64,000 nucleotides of DNA. It comes from Glycocaulis sp051859565. Its GTDB lineage: Bacteria; Pseudomonadota; Alphaproteobacteria; Caulobacterales; Maricaulaceae. Position numbers and translations under genes: made by a program. The notes under the pieces were generated by a model, which ran no database searches, was not told the DNA's origin, and saw only the letters and a list, made by a program, of their open reading frames with translations. Positions 24,930 to 34,531 of the stretch are shown here, piece after piece (the first letter of the stretch is position 1; the number at the start of each line of letters is the position of its first letter). The stretch is from positions 150,479 through 214,478 of the forward strand of contig NZ_JBHYFK010000007.1 of NCBI RefSeq assembly GCF_051859565.1, written 5' to 3'.

Positions 24930-26315
24930 CTACTGAACCCGCGCAACCTGCCAGTAGCCGTACTGGTCCTGACACATGCGCACGCGGTCATAGGCGACCT
25001 CGCCGTTGGGCAGGAAGATCTCCGCATCGCCCCAGCGGCAGCGCTGATTGCTCCAGTTGTGATAGTCGCGGGCGTAGACGACACCACGCACGCCTGAATA
25101 CGGGTTGTGCCAGTAATACGGATTGCCCGTGGAGAAGGCGTAGTGCGTGGCATAGTGGTATTGGCCACGGTCGCAATCGCTCAGGGCTGCGCCCAGCGTG
25201 CCGCCAATCAGGCCGCCAGCCAGCAGCGCGCCGGCATCACCGTCCGAGATCGCGGCACCGAGCAGGGCGCCAACCAGGGCACCAGCAGCGACACTGCCTC
25301 CACTCGGGCGGCACAGGCCGTCCGTGTAGTAGAAATTGTGGCGGGCATAGCTGGAATGCCAGCGCGGATGATAGGTCCAGCCCGAATAGTGGATATGATG
25401 GTGGACGATCCGTACCGGCGGCGTCCAGCGCACATTCCGGCGGCCATAGCGGTTCACATAATAATGATTGTGATAGACCACGGGTGCGCGAACGGCATTC
25501 GAGCGTGAATAGCGCACATTATAGTGCTGGTGGCGATAGTTCGGCCGGGCGTGGTGTTGCGGACGGTTTTGCCACTGGCCCTGCTGCGGGCGCCCTTGCG
25601 GACGGCCTTGATATTGTTGCTGTTGCGGGCGGTTCTGCCACTGGCCCTGTGGGCGCTGCTGCTGCTGCGCCTGCCTGCGGTCCTGCCAGTCGCGGCGGTC
25701 AGGCCGGCTTTGAGGTTGCTGCTGCGCCTGCCTGCGGTCCTGCCAGTCACGGCGGTCGGGCCGGCCCTGTTGGCTCTGCGTCTGTTCGCGGCGCTGCTGG
25801 AACTGGGCGCGGCGGTCGCTATCGCCACGGTTCTGCCACTGGCGTTGCGGCTGGCTCTGCTGCGCGACAGCCTGCTGCGGGGCGATAGCGGGTTGGCCGC
25901 CCGGGCGTGAGGGTTGCCCCTGTTGTTGTGGGCGCTGTGTCGCCTCGTGCTGGCTCGTCCATTGCTGGCGCTGCGGGGCTTGCTGTTGTTGCGGGCGCTG
26001 CTGGGGCGCGCTCTGATGTGAGGGGCGTTGCTGCGGGGCAGACTGCTGGGATTGTTGGCGCCCCTGCCAGCCGCCTTCACGGCCTCCGCCACCACGCTGG
26101 CCGCGGCTTTCCTGTCCACCGCCACCGCGCTGGCCACGGCTTTCACTGCCGCCTCCGCGCCGGCCCTCACGGCCACCGCGTTCTTGCGTATCAAGGGCAA
26201 GGTCAACCGCATTGGCGGCTTCTGCGGACGGGATGAAAGGCAGTTCGCCGGGCGCAGCGAAGGCGGTCATCAGCGCTATTGCTGCCACCGATATGGTCAG
26301 TTTTCCGGTCGCCAT
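24930..26315 (-). CDS. exported RGG- and Gln-rich repeat protein with glycine zippers
   Basis: 461 residues, start supported by GGAGGAAG just upstream. A signal-like N-terminus (about 1-35, ending PSAEAANA) is followed by RGG-type repeats (ESRGQRGGGG twice), then about 180 residues of Gln/Arg/Pro-rich low complexity, including two 19-residue repeats of RPDRRDWQDRRQAQQQ and several GQWQNRPQ units. A His/Tyr/Arg-rich segment (YRHQHYNVRYSR to HSSYARHNFYYTDG) leads to glycine zippers GALVGALLGAAISDG and AGGLIGGTLGAALSD and a Cys/Trp-containing end. Related in layout to the neighbouring zipper gene. I recognise no catalytic domain. An RNA-, polymer- or surface-binding role is conceivable but unproven. 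Confidence 0.78.
   Translation of the reverse strand: MATGKLTISVAAIALMTAFAAPGELPFIPSAEAANAVDLALDTQERGGREGRRGGGSESRGQRGGGGQESRGQRGGGGREGGWQGRQQSQQSAPQQRPSHQSAPQQRPQQQQAPQRQQWTSQHEATQRPQQQGQPSRPGGQPAIAPQQAVAQQSQPQRQWQNRGDSDRRAQFQQRREQTQSQQGRPDRRDWQDRRQAQQQPQSRPDRRDWQDRRQAQQQQRPQGQWQNRPQQQQYQGRPQGRPQQGQWQNRPQHHARPNYRHQHYNVRYSRSNAVRAPVVYHNHYYVNRYGRRNVRWTPPVRIVHHHIHYSGWTYHPRWHSSYARHNFYYTDGLCRPSGGSVAAGALVGALLGAAISDGDAGALLAGGLIGGTLGAALSDCDRGQYHYATHYAFSTGNPYYWHNPYSGVRGVVYARDYHNWSNQRCRWGDAEIFLPNGEVAYDRVRMCQDQYGYWQVARVQ
25662..25764 (-). repeat. tandem coding repeat, period 57 nt
   Basis: Two copies of a 46-base core (25662-25707 and 25719-25764) differ at two positions and are spaced 57 bases apart, keeping the frame. 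They encode the 19-residue RPDRRDWQDRRQAQQQ units of the surrounding gene. Confidence 0.85.
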
Positions 26316-26478
26316 CGGGCTTCCTCCTTGGTTTCAAGAGGCCACAATCGGGCAATTAACCAGACGGTAACAATGCCAAGCTGAGCCGGACATGAACAAT
26401 GCCTTCAGGTTGGCTCAGCCGCGCGATTTACCGCGTGGCGCTTGACGATACAGCCCTTACAGGGGCAAACGCTCAGCC

Positions 26479-27792
26479 ATGAAGCGCCGTTCCCGTTCAT
26501 CTTCGCCCCAGAGGGCCGTGCCGGAGCGGACGCTGCGCGTGACCGCCCGTGCCATAGGCGCGCGCGGTGATTCCATCTGTCCTGATCCGGAAACCGGCGG
26601 ATCGGTATTTGTACCCGGCCTTCTGCCCGAAGAGACCGCTGATATCGTGGCGCGCGGTGATCGCGGACGGATTCGCGAACGCCTTACCCACTCACATGAA
26701 CGGATCGCCCCGGCCTGTTCCGTCGCCGAAAAGTGCGGCGGCTGCTCGCTGCAGCACTGGCAGGGCGATGCCTATCGCGCGTGGAAGCGTGATCTGGTCG
26801 CCGACGCGTTGGAGCGTGAAGGGCTGACGGCTGAGCTGTTGCCGCTTGTTGATGCGGGCGGCGCGGGCCGCCGCCGTGTGGCCCTGCATGCACGCAAGAT
26901 GGGCACCCGCCTGCTGCTGGGGTTCACCGAGCGGGCAGGGCAGGCGATTGCCGACACCAATGACTGTCCGATAGCCGAGGCGCGTATCCGCAAATCCTTC
27001 CCGGCCTTGCGCGAACTGGCCATGGCCGTTCTGAACGCAAAATTCGACACCGCGACGATCTCCGTCACCGCAACTGATCCGGGCCTGGACGTGCATGTGG
27101 CGCGAAAAGGGCCGGTCACGCTTGATGACCGGCTGACGGGCGGGGAGCTGCTGGCGCGCGAGGGCTGGGCGCGCCTGACCATTGGCAGTGAACTCATCGC
27201 GGAAGGCACGCCGCCCGTCGTGCGCTTTGGCACGGCGAAAGTGGCCCCACCGCCCGGCGGCTTCCTGCAGGCGACCGATGCGGGTGAGGCGGCGCTGGCC
27301 GCCATCGTGATGGACGCGCTCAAAACCGCCCTCAAGGCCGCGCCAAAAGAGGCCAGAGGCGTGATCGACCTTTATGCCGGTTCGGGTGCCTTCGCGCTGC
27401 GCATGGCCTCTCTGGCGCCTGTAAGGGCCGTGGAGGGGGAGGCCGCGCCGCTGGCCGCGCTGGACCATGCTGCGCGCCATACGCCGGGCCTGAAGCCTGT
27501 GAGCGTGCTGCAGCGCGATCTGGCGCTTGAGCCGCTCTCCATCCGCGAACTGACTGGCGCAGCGTTTGCCGTGGTTGATCCGCCGCGCGCGGGCGCAAAA
27601 GAGCAGATGGAGCTGCTCGCCGGATCCGGCATACCCGTCATTGTTTCGATCAGCTGCAATCCGGCGACGTTCGCGCGTGACGCGGCGATTCTGGTCCGCG
27701 CCGGATACCGTATGGGGCCGGTCACGCCGGTCGATCAGTTCGTCCACACCGCCCATGTGGAATGCGCCGCCGTGTTCACGAAGGGCGCGTAG
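26479..27792 (+). CDS. class I SAM-dependent RNA methyltransferase, RlmD/RumA family
   Basis: 437 residues. N-terminal TRAM-like domain (about 18-75), then an iron-sulfur cluster motif Cys80-x5-Cys86-x2-Cys89 with the fourth Cys at 163 (NDCPIAEARI), the exact spacing pattern of RumA-type uracil-5 methyltransferases. The C-terminal domain holds IDLYAGSGAFALRMA, VVDPPRAGAKEQM and the nucleophile in SISCNPATFARDA. It makes m5U in 23S rRNA (or another RNA). trmFO at 40 kb would handle tRNA position 54, leaving an rRNA target for this one. Divergent from the RGG/Q-rich gene. Confidence 0.93.
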   Translation: MKRRSRSSSPQRAVPERTLRVTARAIGARGDSICPDPETGGSVFVPGLLPEETADIVARGDRGRIRERLTHSHERIAPACSVAEKCGGCSLQHWQGDAYRAWKRDLVADALEREGLTAELLPLVDAGGAGRRRVALHARKMGTRLLLGFTERAGQAIADTNDCPIAEARIRKSFPALRELAMAVLNAKFDTATISVTATDPGLDVHVARKGPVTLDDRLTGGELLAREGWARLTIGSELIAEGTPPVVRFGTAKVAPPPGGFLQATDAGEAALAAIVMDALKTALKAAPKEARGVIDLYAGSGAFALRMASLAPVRAVEGEAAPLAALDHAARHTPGLKPVSVLQRDLALEPLSIRELTGAAFAVVDPPRAGAKEQMELLAGSGIPVIVSISCNPATFARDAAILVRAGYRMGPVTPVDQFVHTAHVECAAVFTKGA

Positions 27793-27802
27793 CCCTTATA
27801 TC

Positions 27803-27968
27803 CTCGTCATTCCGGAAACGCCGCAGGCGTTATCCGGAACCCAGTCGGCGGCCATTGGCCGCCGCAAGCGCGACTGCGCGCCCACGACTTTTCGCGGAAC
27901 ATCGCAACGCGGATGCGTTGCGGAACTAAAAAATTCTGGGTTCCGGCTTTCGCCGGAATGACGAAGGG
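27803..27968. repeat. composite palindromic repeats upstream of serS
   Basis: Fills most of the 272-base gap between the methyltransferase and serS. The outer arms are TCGTCATTCCGG...CCGGAACCCAG (27805-27845) and TTCTGGGTTCCGG...CCGGAATGACGA (27934-27963), inverted to each other; the middle has GGCGGCC-ATT-GGCCGCC and the 49-nt unit 27885-27933 shared with 23913-23961. No coding region visible. Confidence 0.85.
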
Positions 27969-28064
27969 TTGGGGGCTAGGCTCACCCCCACCGCCTAACC
28001 CCGGTGGACGTGCGCACCGGGCGGGGCTATCACGCGGGCCTAACTTTTCGGCGGGCCAAATCCC

Positions 28065-29338
<1,274 letters not shown>

Positions 29339-29342
<4 letters not shown>

Positions 29343-30154
29343 GCAAGCTTTTTACCGGCAGCAATCCGCGCATCCTCATCACCAATGATGATGGAATCCG
29401 CGCACCGGGCCTGAAGGTCCTGCGTGCTATTGCCGAATCCATCTCCAACGATGTGTGGGTGGTGGCGCCTGCCGAAGAACAGTCCGGCATGAGCCGGGCG
29501 CTGTCGCTGAATTCGCCCCTGCGCGCGCGCCGCGTGGCGGACAAGCGCTATGCGGTCACCGGCACACCGGCTGACTGCGTGCTTATGGCAATCAATGACA
29601 TCATCGAAGGCAAAGAGCCTGATCTGGTACTGTCGGGCGTCAACCGCGGCCAGAACATCGCTGAGGACGTGACGGTTTCCGGCACGGTGGCCGGCGCGAT
29701 GCAGGGCCGCCAGATGGGCATTCCCTCGATCGCCTTCTCGCAGGCCTATGGCTTTAGCGGGCGCGACACGATCAAATGGCAGACGGCCAGCGCCTTCGGC
29801 CCGGTCATCCTGAAAAAGCTGCTTGAAGAGCGCTGGTCGGAAAATGTCGTGATGAACGTCAACTTCCCGGACCGCGAGCCAGAGGATGTGGCCGAGATTG
29901 AGGTAACGGTGCAGGGCACGCGTGACCAGCATAATATCAAGACCGTGCGCCGCGAAGATCTGCGCGGGCAGGCCTATTACTGGATCGGGTTCGAGGGACG
30001 CCCTTCGACTCCGGCGGTCGGCACCGATCTGCGCGCCATCTACGAAGGCCGCATCTCGATCACACCGCTGCACCTTGATCTGACCCACCATGAGACGCGA
30101 GACCGGCTGGCCGATCATCTGGGCGGCCCGGTGGAAGCGCCGGTTGAAAGCTGA
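29339..30154 (+). CDS. surE: 5'/3'-nucleotidase SurE
   Basis: 271 residues. The metal-binding N-terminus ILITNDDGIRAPGL has the paired aspartates; Ser and Asn ligands appear in EEQSGMSRALSL and SGVNRGQNIAEDVTVSGTVAGAM (core SGVNRGQN). Dephosphorylates nucleoside monophosphates and short polyphosphates in stationary phase. Coupled to serS by overlap and followed eight bases later by pcm, part of the widely conserved surE-pcm-nlpD neighbourhood. Confidence 0.98.
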
Positions 30155-30162
30155 AGGCGGCC

Positions 30163-30807
30163 ATGAGCGGGGGCTTTGACACGCGCGTTATCGAGCTGGT
30201 CATGGCGCTCCGCAATGCGGGCGTGAAGGACAAGGCCGTGCTATCGGCCATAGAACGCACACCGCGCGATCTGTTCGTGCCGGAGACCTTTGCTGACCAC
30301 GCGTTTGAAAACCGTCCTTTGCCGATTGATTGCGGCCAGACCATTTCCCAGCCGCTGATCGTCGCGCTGATGACGCAGGCGCTGGAGGTTACCGACCGCT
30401 GCAAGGTTCTGGAGGTCGGCACAGGCTCCGGCTATCAGGCTGCCGTGCTGGCGCGCCTGTGCCGCCGGGTCTACACGATTGAGCGCTACCGTACCTTGTC
30501 GCTGGAGGCGGTGAAGCGCTTCGAGGCGCTGCGCCTGACCAATATCGTGACGCGCATCGGCGATGGCACCAAGGGCTGGCCCGAGCAGGCGCCCTTCGAC
30601 CGCATCATCATCACGGCGGCTGCGCCCTCGCGCCCCGATGCCATTCTCGCCCAGCTGCGCGAAGGCGGCGTGTGCGTGGCGCCGGTGGATAATGGCCCGG
30701 TCCAGACCCTCTATCGCTACCGCCTGGAGGGCGGTGAAATCAGTGAGGAGGCGCTGCTGGATGTGCGCTTCGTGCCGCTGGTAGAGGGCGTCGCCCGCTC
30801 CCTGTAA
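30163..30807 (+). CDS. pcm: protein-L-isoaspartate O-methyltransferase
   Basis: 214 residues. SAM-binding VLEVGTGSGYQAAVLARL, preceded by the substrate-pocket region GQTISQPLIVALMTQAL and IERTPRDLFVPETF, all diagnostic of PCMT. It methylates isoaspartyl residues so that damaged proteins can be repaired. A GC-rich SD is not obvious, but the start is set by the family and the eight-base gap from surE. Confidence 0.97.
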   Translation: MSGGFDTRVIELVMALRNAGVKDKAVLSAIERTPRDLFVPETFADHAFENRPLPIDCGQTISQPLIVALMTQALEVTDRCKVLEVGTGSGYQAAVLARLCRRVYTIERYRTLSLEAVKRFEALRLTNIVTRIGDGTKGWPEQAPFDRIIITAAAPSRPDAILAQLREGGVCVAPVDNGPVQTLYRYRLEGGEISEEALLDVRFVPLVEGVARSL

Positions 30808-30832
30808 TCGGCAATTGTGAACGGACGCTAAC

Positions 30833-30861
30833 TTGACCTCGCCGGGGGAGGGTTCATGCTT
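30833..30861 (+). promoter_or_regulatory. candidate promoter ahead of the DUF6491 gene
   Basis: TTGACC (30833-30838), 17-base spacer, ATGCTT (30856-30861), 40 bases before the ATG at 30901. It suggests the exported DUF6491 gene is not only read from serS. Confidence 0.4.
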
Positions 30862-30900
30862 GCGCGAGGGACTGGATTGTCTTTTTTGGGAGATATCCGC

Positions 30901-31329
30901 ATGAAACCACGTAATTTTGTCACCGGGATGGCCGCTGCGGCAGCGGCGCTCGGCATGGCGTCGGCCGTATCGGCTCAGGACATGTCGGAGGCCGCCGCAG
31001 AGCGGCTGGCCCAGTTTGAGCGCACCGGGGAGACCCGCACCTGCATCAACATCACCCAGCTTCGCTCGATACAGCCGCTGGATGACAGACATTTCCTGAT
31101 CGAGATGCGTAATAGGGATACCTATCTCAACGTGGTCAGTGGCCGGTGCAGCCACGCCGCCACCTCCAACACCTATCTGCAATACTCCACCACCGGCACC
31201 CAGCTTTGCCGCGGCGAGATCGTCCATGTGATCGATAATGGGGGGCAGGGCATGCTTTCCGGCAGCTGCGGCCTTGGCGAGTTCGAGCGCCTGACCCCGG
31301 CCGGGGAAGGTGGCAGCGCAACGCGCTGA
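30901..31329 (+). CDS. exported DUF6491-like protein
   Basis: 142 residues. The signal peptide runs to ASAVSAQD. The mature domain has RTCINITQLRSIQPLDDRHFLIEM (core TCINITQLRSI), NVVSGRCSHAAT and TQLCRGEIVHVID, with cysteines in the pattern seen in DUF6491 proteins of Caulobacterales and Sphingomonadales. Function is unknown; periplasmic. GGGAG nine bases upstream supports the ATG at 30901 over the earlier in-frame ATG at 30856. It sits between pcm and the nlpD-like gene. Confidence 0.8.
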   Translation: MKPRNFVTGMAAAAAALGMASAVSAQDMSEAAAERLAQFERTGETRTCINITQLRSIQPLDDRHFLIEMRNRDTYLNVVSGRCSHAATSNTYLQYSTTGTQLCRGEIVHVIDNGGQGMLSGSCGLGEFERLTPAGEGGSATR

Positions 31330-31343
31330 CACCGTGCGTGTAG

Positions 31344-31358
31344 CTAACGCGTGATTAA
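31344..31358 (+). promoter_or_regulatory. possible CtrA-type site upstream of the nlpD-like gene
   Basis: CTAA-N7-TTAA, one mismatch from the CtrA consensus TTAA-N7-TTAA, about 60 bases before the start codon. Single-site matches of this kind also occur by chance. Confidence 0.3.
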
Positions 31359-31376
31359 CGCTCCCGCGCCATGATG

Positions 31377-31406
31377 CCTGTCCGTACCCCCTATGGTACG
31401 GACAGG
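31377..31406 (+). promoter_or_regulatory. hairpin overlapping the nlpD-like ribosome-binding region
   Basis: Perfect 12-bp stem CCTGTCCGTACC / GGTACGGACAGG with a six-base loop CCCTAT, ending 11 bases before the ATG at 31418. The right arm includes part of the likely Shine-Dalgarno (CAGGA). No T-run follows, so it is more like a translational control hairpin than a terminator. Confidence 0.55.
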
Positions 31407-31417
31407 AATGGCGGTTG

Positions 31418-32371
31418 ATGATAACGCAGGCGTTTCGTTGGGCGGCTTTGGCGGTGCTTTGCGCCGCCCTTGGCGCGTGCGCGTCCCGCCCCGAACCGAT
31501 TCGCGGCGCATCTGCGCCGGCTTCTGGCGCTTCCAGCGAGCCTGCCAGCTGCGGCAGCCGCTATACCGTCCGGCGCGGTGACACGCTCAGCGGTATTGCT
31601 GATCGGTGCGGTGTGCGCTGGCTCGATCTCGCCGCCGAGAACAATATCTCCGCGCCCTACACCCTGCGTGACGGCCAGGTGCTGGTCATGCCGGGCGGCG
31701 CGCGTACCTACACGGTCCGGCGCGGCGACAATCTCTACCGCATCGCGGTCAGTCACGGCATGACCCAGCAGGAGCTGGCGGCGATCAATGGTATTGCCCC
31801 GCCCTATACGATCTATCCCGGTCAGGAATTGCAGCTGTCAGGTAATGCGCGGCCGGTGCAGACGGCGTCTGCCACGCCGGCGCCAGCACCGCGCCCGGCC
31901 CAGACATCAACCCAGCAACCCGCGCAACAGCCTTCCCAACAGCCCGCTCCGGCGCAGCAGCCTGCGCCCGCTCCCTCGCAGCCTGTCGCCGGGGCGCCCC
32001 AGTTCCGCTGGCCGCATGACGGGCAGGTAATCGCCAATTTCGGCTCCCAGCCCGGCGGGCGGCGCAATGATGGCATCAAGATCGCAGCCAGCGTTGGTGA
32101 GCCGGTGCGCGCGGCAGCGGCAGGCGAAGTGGTCTATGCGGGCAATGAGTTGCAGGGCTATGGCGAGCTTGTCCTGCTGCGCCATGGCGACTGGGTGACC
32201 GCCTATGCCCATAATTCGGTGCTGCGGGTCTCGGTGGGCCAGCAGGTGGAGGCCGGCGCGGTGATCGCCGAGGCCGGCTCTACCGGATCGGCAAACCGCG
32301 TACAGGTACATTTCGAGATCCGGCGTGGCGTGACCCCGGTCGATCCGCTGCAATACCTGCCCCGGCGCTAA
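31418..32371 (+). CDS. NlpD-like lipoprotein: two LysM domains and a degenerate M23/LytM domain
   Basis: 317 residues from the ATG at 31418. A lipoprotein signal ends LCAALGAC. Two LysM peptidoglycan-binding domains follow (YTVRRGDTLSGIADRCGV and YTVRRGDNLYRIAVSHGM), then a Pro/Gln-rich linker (about 140-195) and a LytM domain. The first zinc ligand is missing: the usual HxGxDIA reads NDGIKIAAS, while HFEIRR at the end is kept. Such degenerate LytM proteins (NlpD, EnvC) activate cell-wall amidases at division instead of cutting peptidoglycan. Position after surE-pcm agrees with nlpD. Confidence 0.88.
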   Translation: MITQAFRWAALAVLCAALGACASRPEPIRGASAPASGASSEPASCGSRYTVRRGDTLSGIADRCGVRWLDLAAENNISAPYTLRDGQVLVMPGGARTYTVRRGDNLYRIAVSHGMTQQELAAINGIAPPYTIYPGQELQLSGNARPVQTASATPAPAPRPAQTSTQQPAQQPSQQPAPAQQPAPAPSQPVAGAPQFRWPHDGQVIANFGSQPGGRRNDGIKIAASVGEPVRAAAAGEVVYAGNELQGYGELVLLRHGDWVTAYAHNSVLRVSVGQQVEAGAVIAEAGSTGSANRVQVHFEIRRGVTPVDPLQYLPRR

Positions 32372-32465
32372 TAACTGAGCACAACAAGCCGATGCGAGTT
32401 GCGCCTGCGGCTCGCGTGGATATAGTCCCGCGCAAATTTCCCCTTGCATCCAAGGATACAACGCC

Positions 32466-32849
32466 ATGCCCGCATTTCTCGACTCTGTGACGCTTGCTGC
32501 CGCCGGTGGTGGTGGCGGAATGGGTGCGCTGCTGATCCAGCTTTTCCCGTTCGTGCTGATCTTTGTGGTCTTCTACTTCCTGCTGATCCGCCCGCAGCAG
32601 CAGCGCGTGAAGAAGCATCGCGAAATGGTCGAGGCGCTGCGCCGCGGCGATGAAGTCGTCACGGCAGGCGGCCTGATCGGCAAGGTGACGCGTGTCGCCG
32701 ATGGCGAACTGACCGTCGAACTGGCGCAGGGCGTGCGCGTGAAAGTGGTGCGCCACACCATTTCTGAAGTGCGCGCCCGCACCGAGCCGTCCCGTTCGCG
32801 CCGCGACGAAGACGATGCCGATGACAGCGATGAGGAACAGCGCGGCTAG
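32466..32849 (+). CDS. yajC: Sec translocon accessory subunit YajC
   Basis: 127 residues: one transmembrane helix (LFPFVLIFVVFYFLLIRPQQQR, core LIFVVFYFLLIRPQQ), then the cytoplasmic domain with RRGDEVVTAGGLIGKVTRV, both YajC signatures. The C-terminus is a charged Arg/Asp/Glu tail. An N-terminal extension of about 20 residues precedes the helix. Stands 35 bases ahead of secD, forming yajC-secD-secF. Confidence 0.96.
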   Translation: MPAFLDSVTLAAAGGGGGMGALLIQLFPFVLIFVVFYFLLIRPQQQRVKKHREMVEALRRGDEVVTAGGLIGKVTRVADGELTVELAQGVRVKVVRHTISEVRARTEPSRSRRDEDDADDSDEEQRG

Positions 32850-32884
32850 CGCTCAGCGCTGCTGCGCCCTATCTGCAATCCGCC

Positions 32885-34516
32885 ATGCTTTATTTTGCCC
32901 GCTGGAAGATCGCCCTCATCCTTGGAGCCATCCTGATCGGGGTGCTGTTCCTTCTGCCCAATTTTGTGCCGGAGAGCACGCGCTACGGCCCTGATGGCCG
33001 TCCGCAAGGCGTGTGGACAGTCCTGCCCAGCGACACGCTCAATCTGGGTCTGGACCTGCGGGGCGGATCACACCTCGTTTTCCAGGTGGATATGGATGAG
33101 GTGCGTTCGGAGCGCCTCGTGCGCCTGTCTGATGATGTGCGCACCGTATTGCGCAACCAGCCGGCCATCCTGACGGCGGCGCCTGCCGTGGTCGAGGGCC
33201 GCGTTGTCGTGCGTCTGTCTCGCCCGGACGACATGGAGGCGGCGCTGCGCCGGCTCAGAGCCATCAACGAGCCGGTCTCGAACTCCTTCGGTCAGGCCAG
33301 CATGGACCAGACACTGTCCATTGATGCTGATCCGGATGGCCGTACGATCCGCGTTGGCATTACCGAGGCCGCTTTCTCTGAAATCCAGCGCCGCACCGTC
33401 ACCCAGTCGGTGGAAGTCATCCGCCGGCGTATTGACGGCACGGGCACGACCGAGCCGACGATTGTCCGTCAGGGCGATGACCGAGTGCTGGTGCAGGTGC
33501 CGGGCGAGAGCGATCCCCAGCGCATTATCGACGTTGTCGGCACCACGGCGCGTATGACCTTCCACATGGTCGAGGCCAATGTGGATCCCGGCCCGGACGG
33601 GCAGGGGCGTACACCGCCCGGCGTCATCATTCTGCCGACCGAAGAAGCGGGCGAGCCCTTCCTGGCCGTACAGCGCCGTGCGCTGGTGACCGGCGAGCAG
33701 CTCGTGCGCGCCAGCCAGGGCTTCAACGAATCCGGCCAGCCTTCGGTGAACTTCACCTTCAACACCTCCGGCGCGCGCGCCTTTGGTGATGCGACGGCAG
33801 CCAATGTCGGGCGCCGCTTCGCCATCGTCCTCGATGATGTCATCATCTCCGCGCCGCGCATCCGCTCACCCATTATGGGCGGATCGGGCATGATCGATGG
33901 CGGTTTTACGGTTCAGTCCGCGAATGACCTGGCCAATATGCTCAATGCCGGCGCGCTGCCTGCGCGCCTGACGCCGGTCGAGCAGCGCTCGGTCAGTGCC
34001 GGTCTGGGGCAGGACTCGATTGAACGCGGCCAGACCGCCATCATTATCGGCTTCAGCCTCGTCATTGTCTTCATGCTGCTCGCCTATGGCTTCTTCGGCA
34101 TCGCGTCCACGCTGGCGCTGATCGTCAATATCTGTCTCCTGATGGGCGGTCTGTCGGGGCTGCAGGCGACGCTGACCCTGCCGGGTATCGCCGGTATCGT
34201 CCTGACAATCGGCATGGCGGTGGACGCCAATGTGCTGATTTTCGAGCGTATCCGCGAGGAATACCGATCAGGGCGGACGGTCACCAACGCCATCGAGAAC
34301 GGCTATCAGCATGCGCTGTCGGCCATTCTGGACGCAAACGTGACGACCTTCATCGCGGCGGCCGTGCTCTACATGATGGGCGCCGGTCCGGTGCGCGGCT
34401 TCGCCGTCACGCTGGGTATCGGCATCGTGACCTCGGTCTTTACCGCCTTCGTGTTCTCGCGGCTTCTTCTGGCGGGTTGGCTGCGTTTCGCCAAACCCAA
34501 AGCCCTGCCGATGTAG
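32885..34516 (+). CDS. secD: protein translocase subunit SecD
   Basis: 543 residues. N-terminal helix, then LNLGLDLRGGSHLVFQV (the D1 motif), a large periplasmic domain including RRIDGTGTTEPTIVRQGDDRVLVQVPG, and the membrane part with GMAVDANVLIFERIREEYRSG, which carries the conserved Asp of the proton path. Six helices expected. SecD with SecF uses the proton gradient to pull exported proteins across the inner membrane. Confidence 0.98.
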   Translation: MLYFARWKIALILGAILIGVLFLLPNFVPESTRYGPDGRPQGVWTVLPSDTLNLGLDLRGGSHLVFQVDMDEVRSERLVRLSDDVRTVLRNQPAILTAAPAVVEGRVVVRLSRPDDMEAALRRLRAINEPVSNSFGQASMDQTLSIDADPDGRTIRVGITEAAFSEIQRRTVTQSVEVIRRRIDGTGTTEPTIVRQGDDRVLVQVPGESDPQRIIDVVGTTARMTFHMVEANVDPGPDGQGRTPPGVIILPTEEAGEPFLAVQRRALVTGEQLVRASQGFNESGQPSVNFTFNTSGARAFGDATAANVGRRFAIVLDDVIISAPRIRSPIMGGSGMIDGGFTVQSANDLANMLNAGALPARLTPVEQRSVSAGLGQDSIERGQTAIIIGFSLVIVFMLLAYGFFGIASTLALIVNICLLMGGLSGLQATLTLPGIAGIVLTIGMAVDANVLIFERIREEYRSGRTVTNAIENGYQHALSAILDANVTTFIAAAVLYMMGAGPVRGFAVTLGIGIVTSVFTAFVFSRLLLAGWLRFAKPKALPM

Positions 34517-34531
34517 GCGGGAGAAAAAACC

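Noticed and set aside
25600..25770. Regularly spaced repeats resembling a small CRISPR array
   Set aside because: The repeats keep the frame of a coding region, have a period of 57 bases with only 11 bases between cores, and encode a protein repeat.
26356..26370. TTAA-N7-GTAA as a CtrA site upstream of the RGG/Q-rich gene
   Set aside because: One half-site is mismatched and there is no supporting second site or promoter context; likely chance.
30241..31332. 363-codon minus-strand open frame
   Set aside because: It lies opposite pcm and the DUF6491 gene, both with clear family motifs; no homology in the translation.
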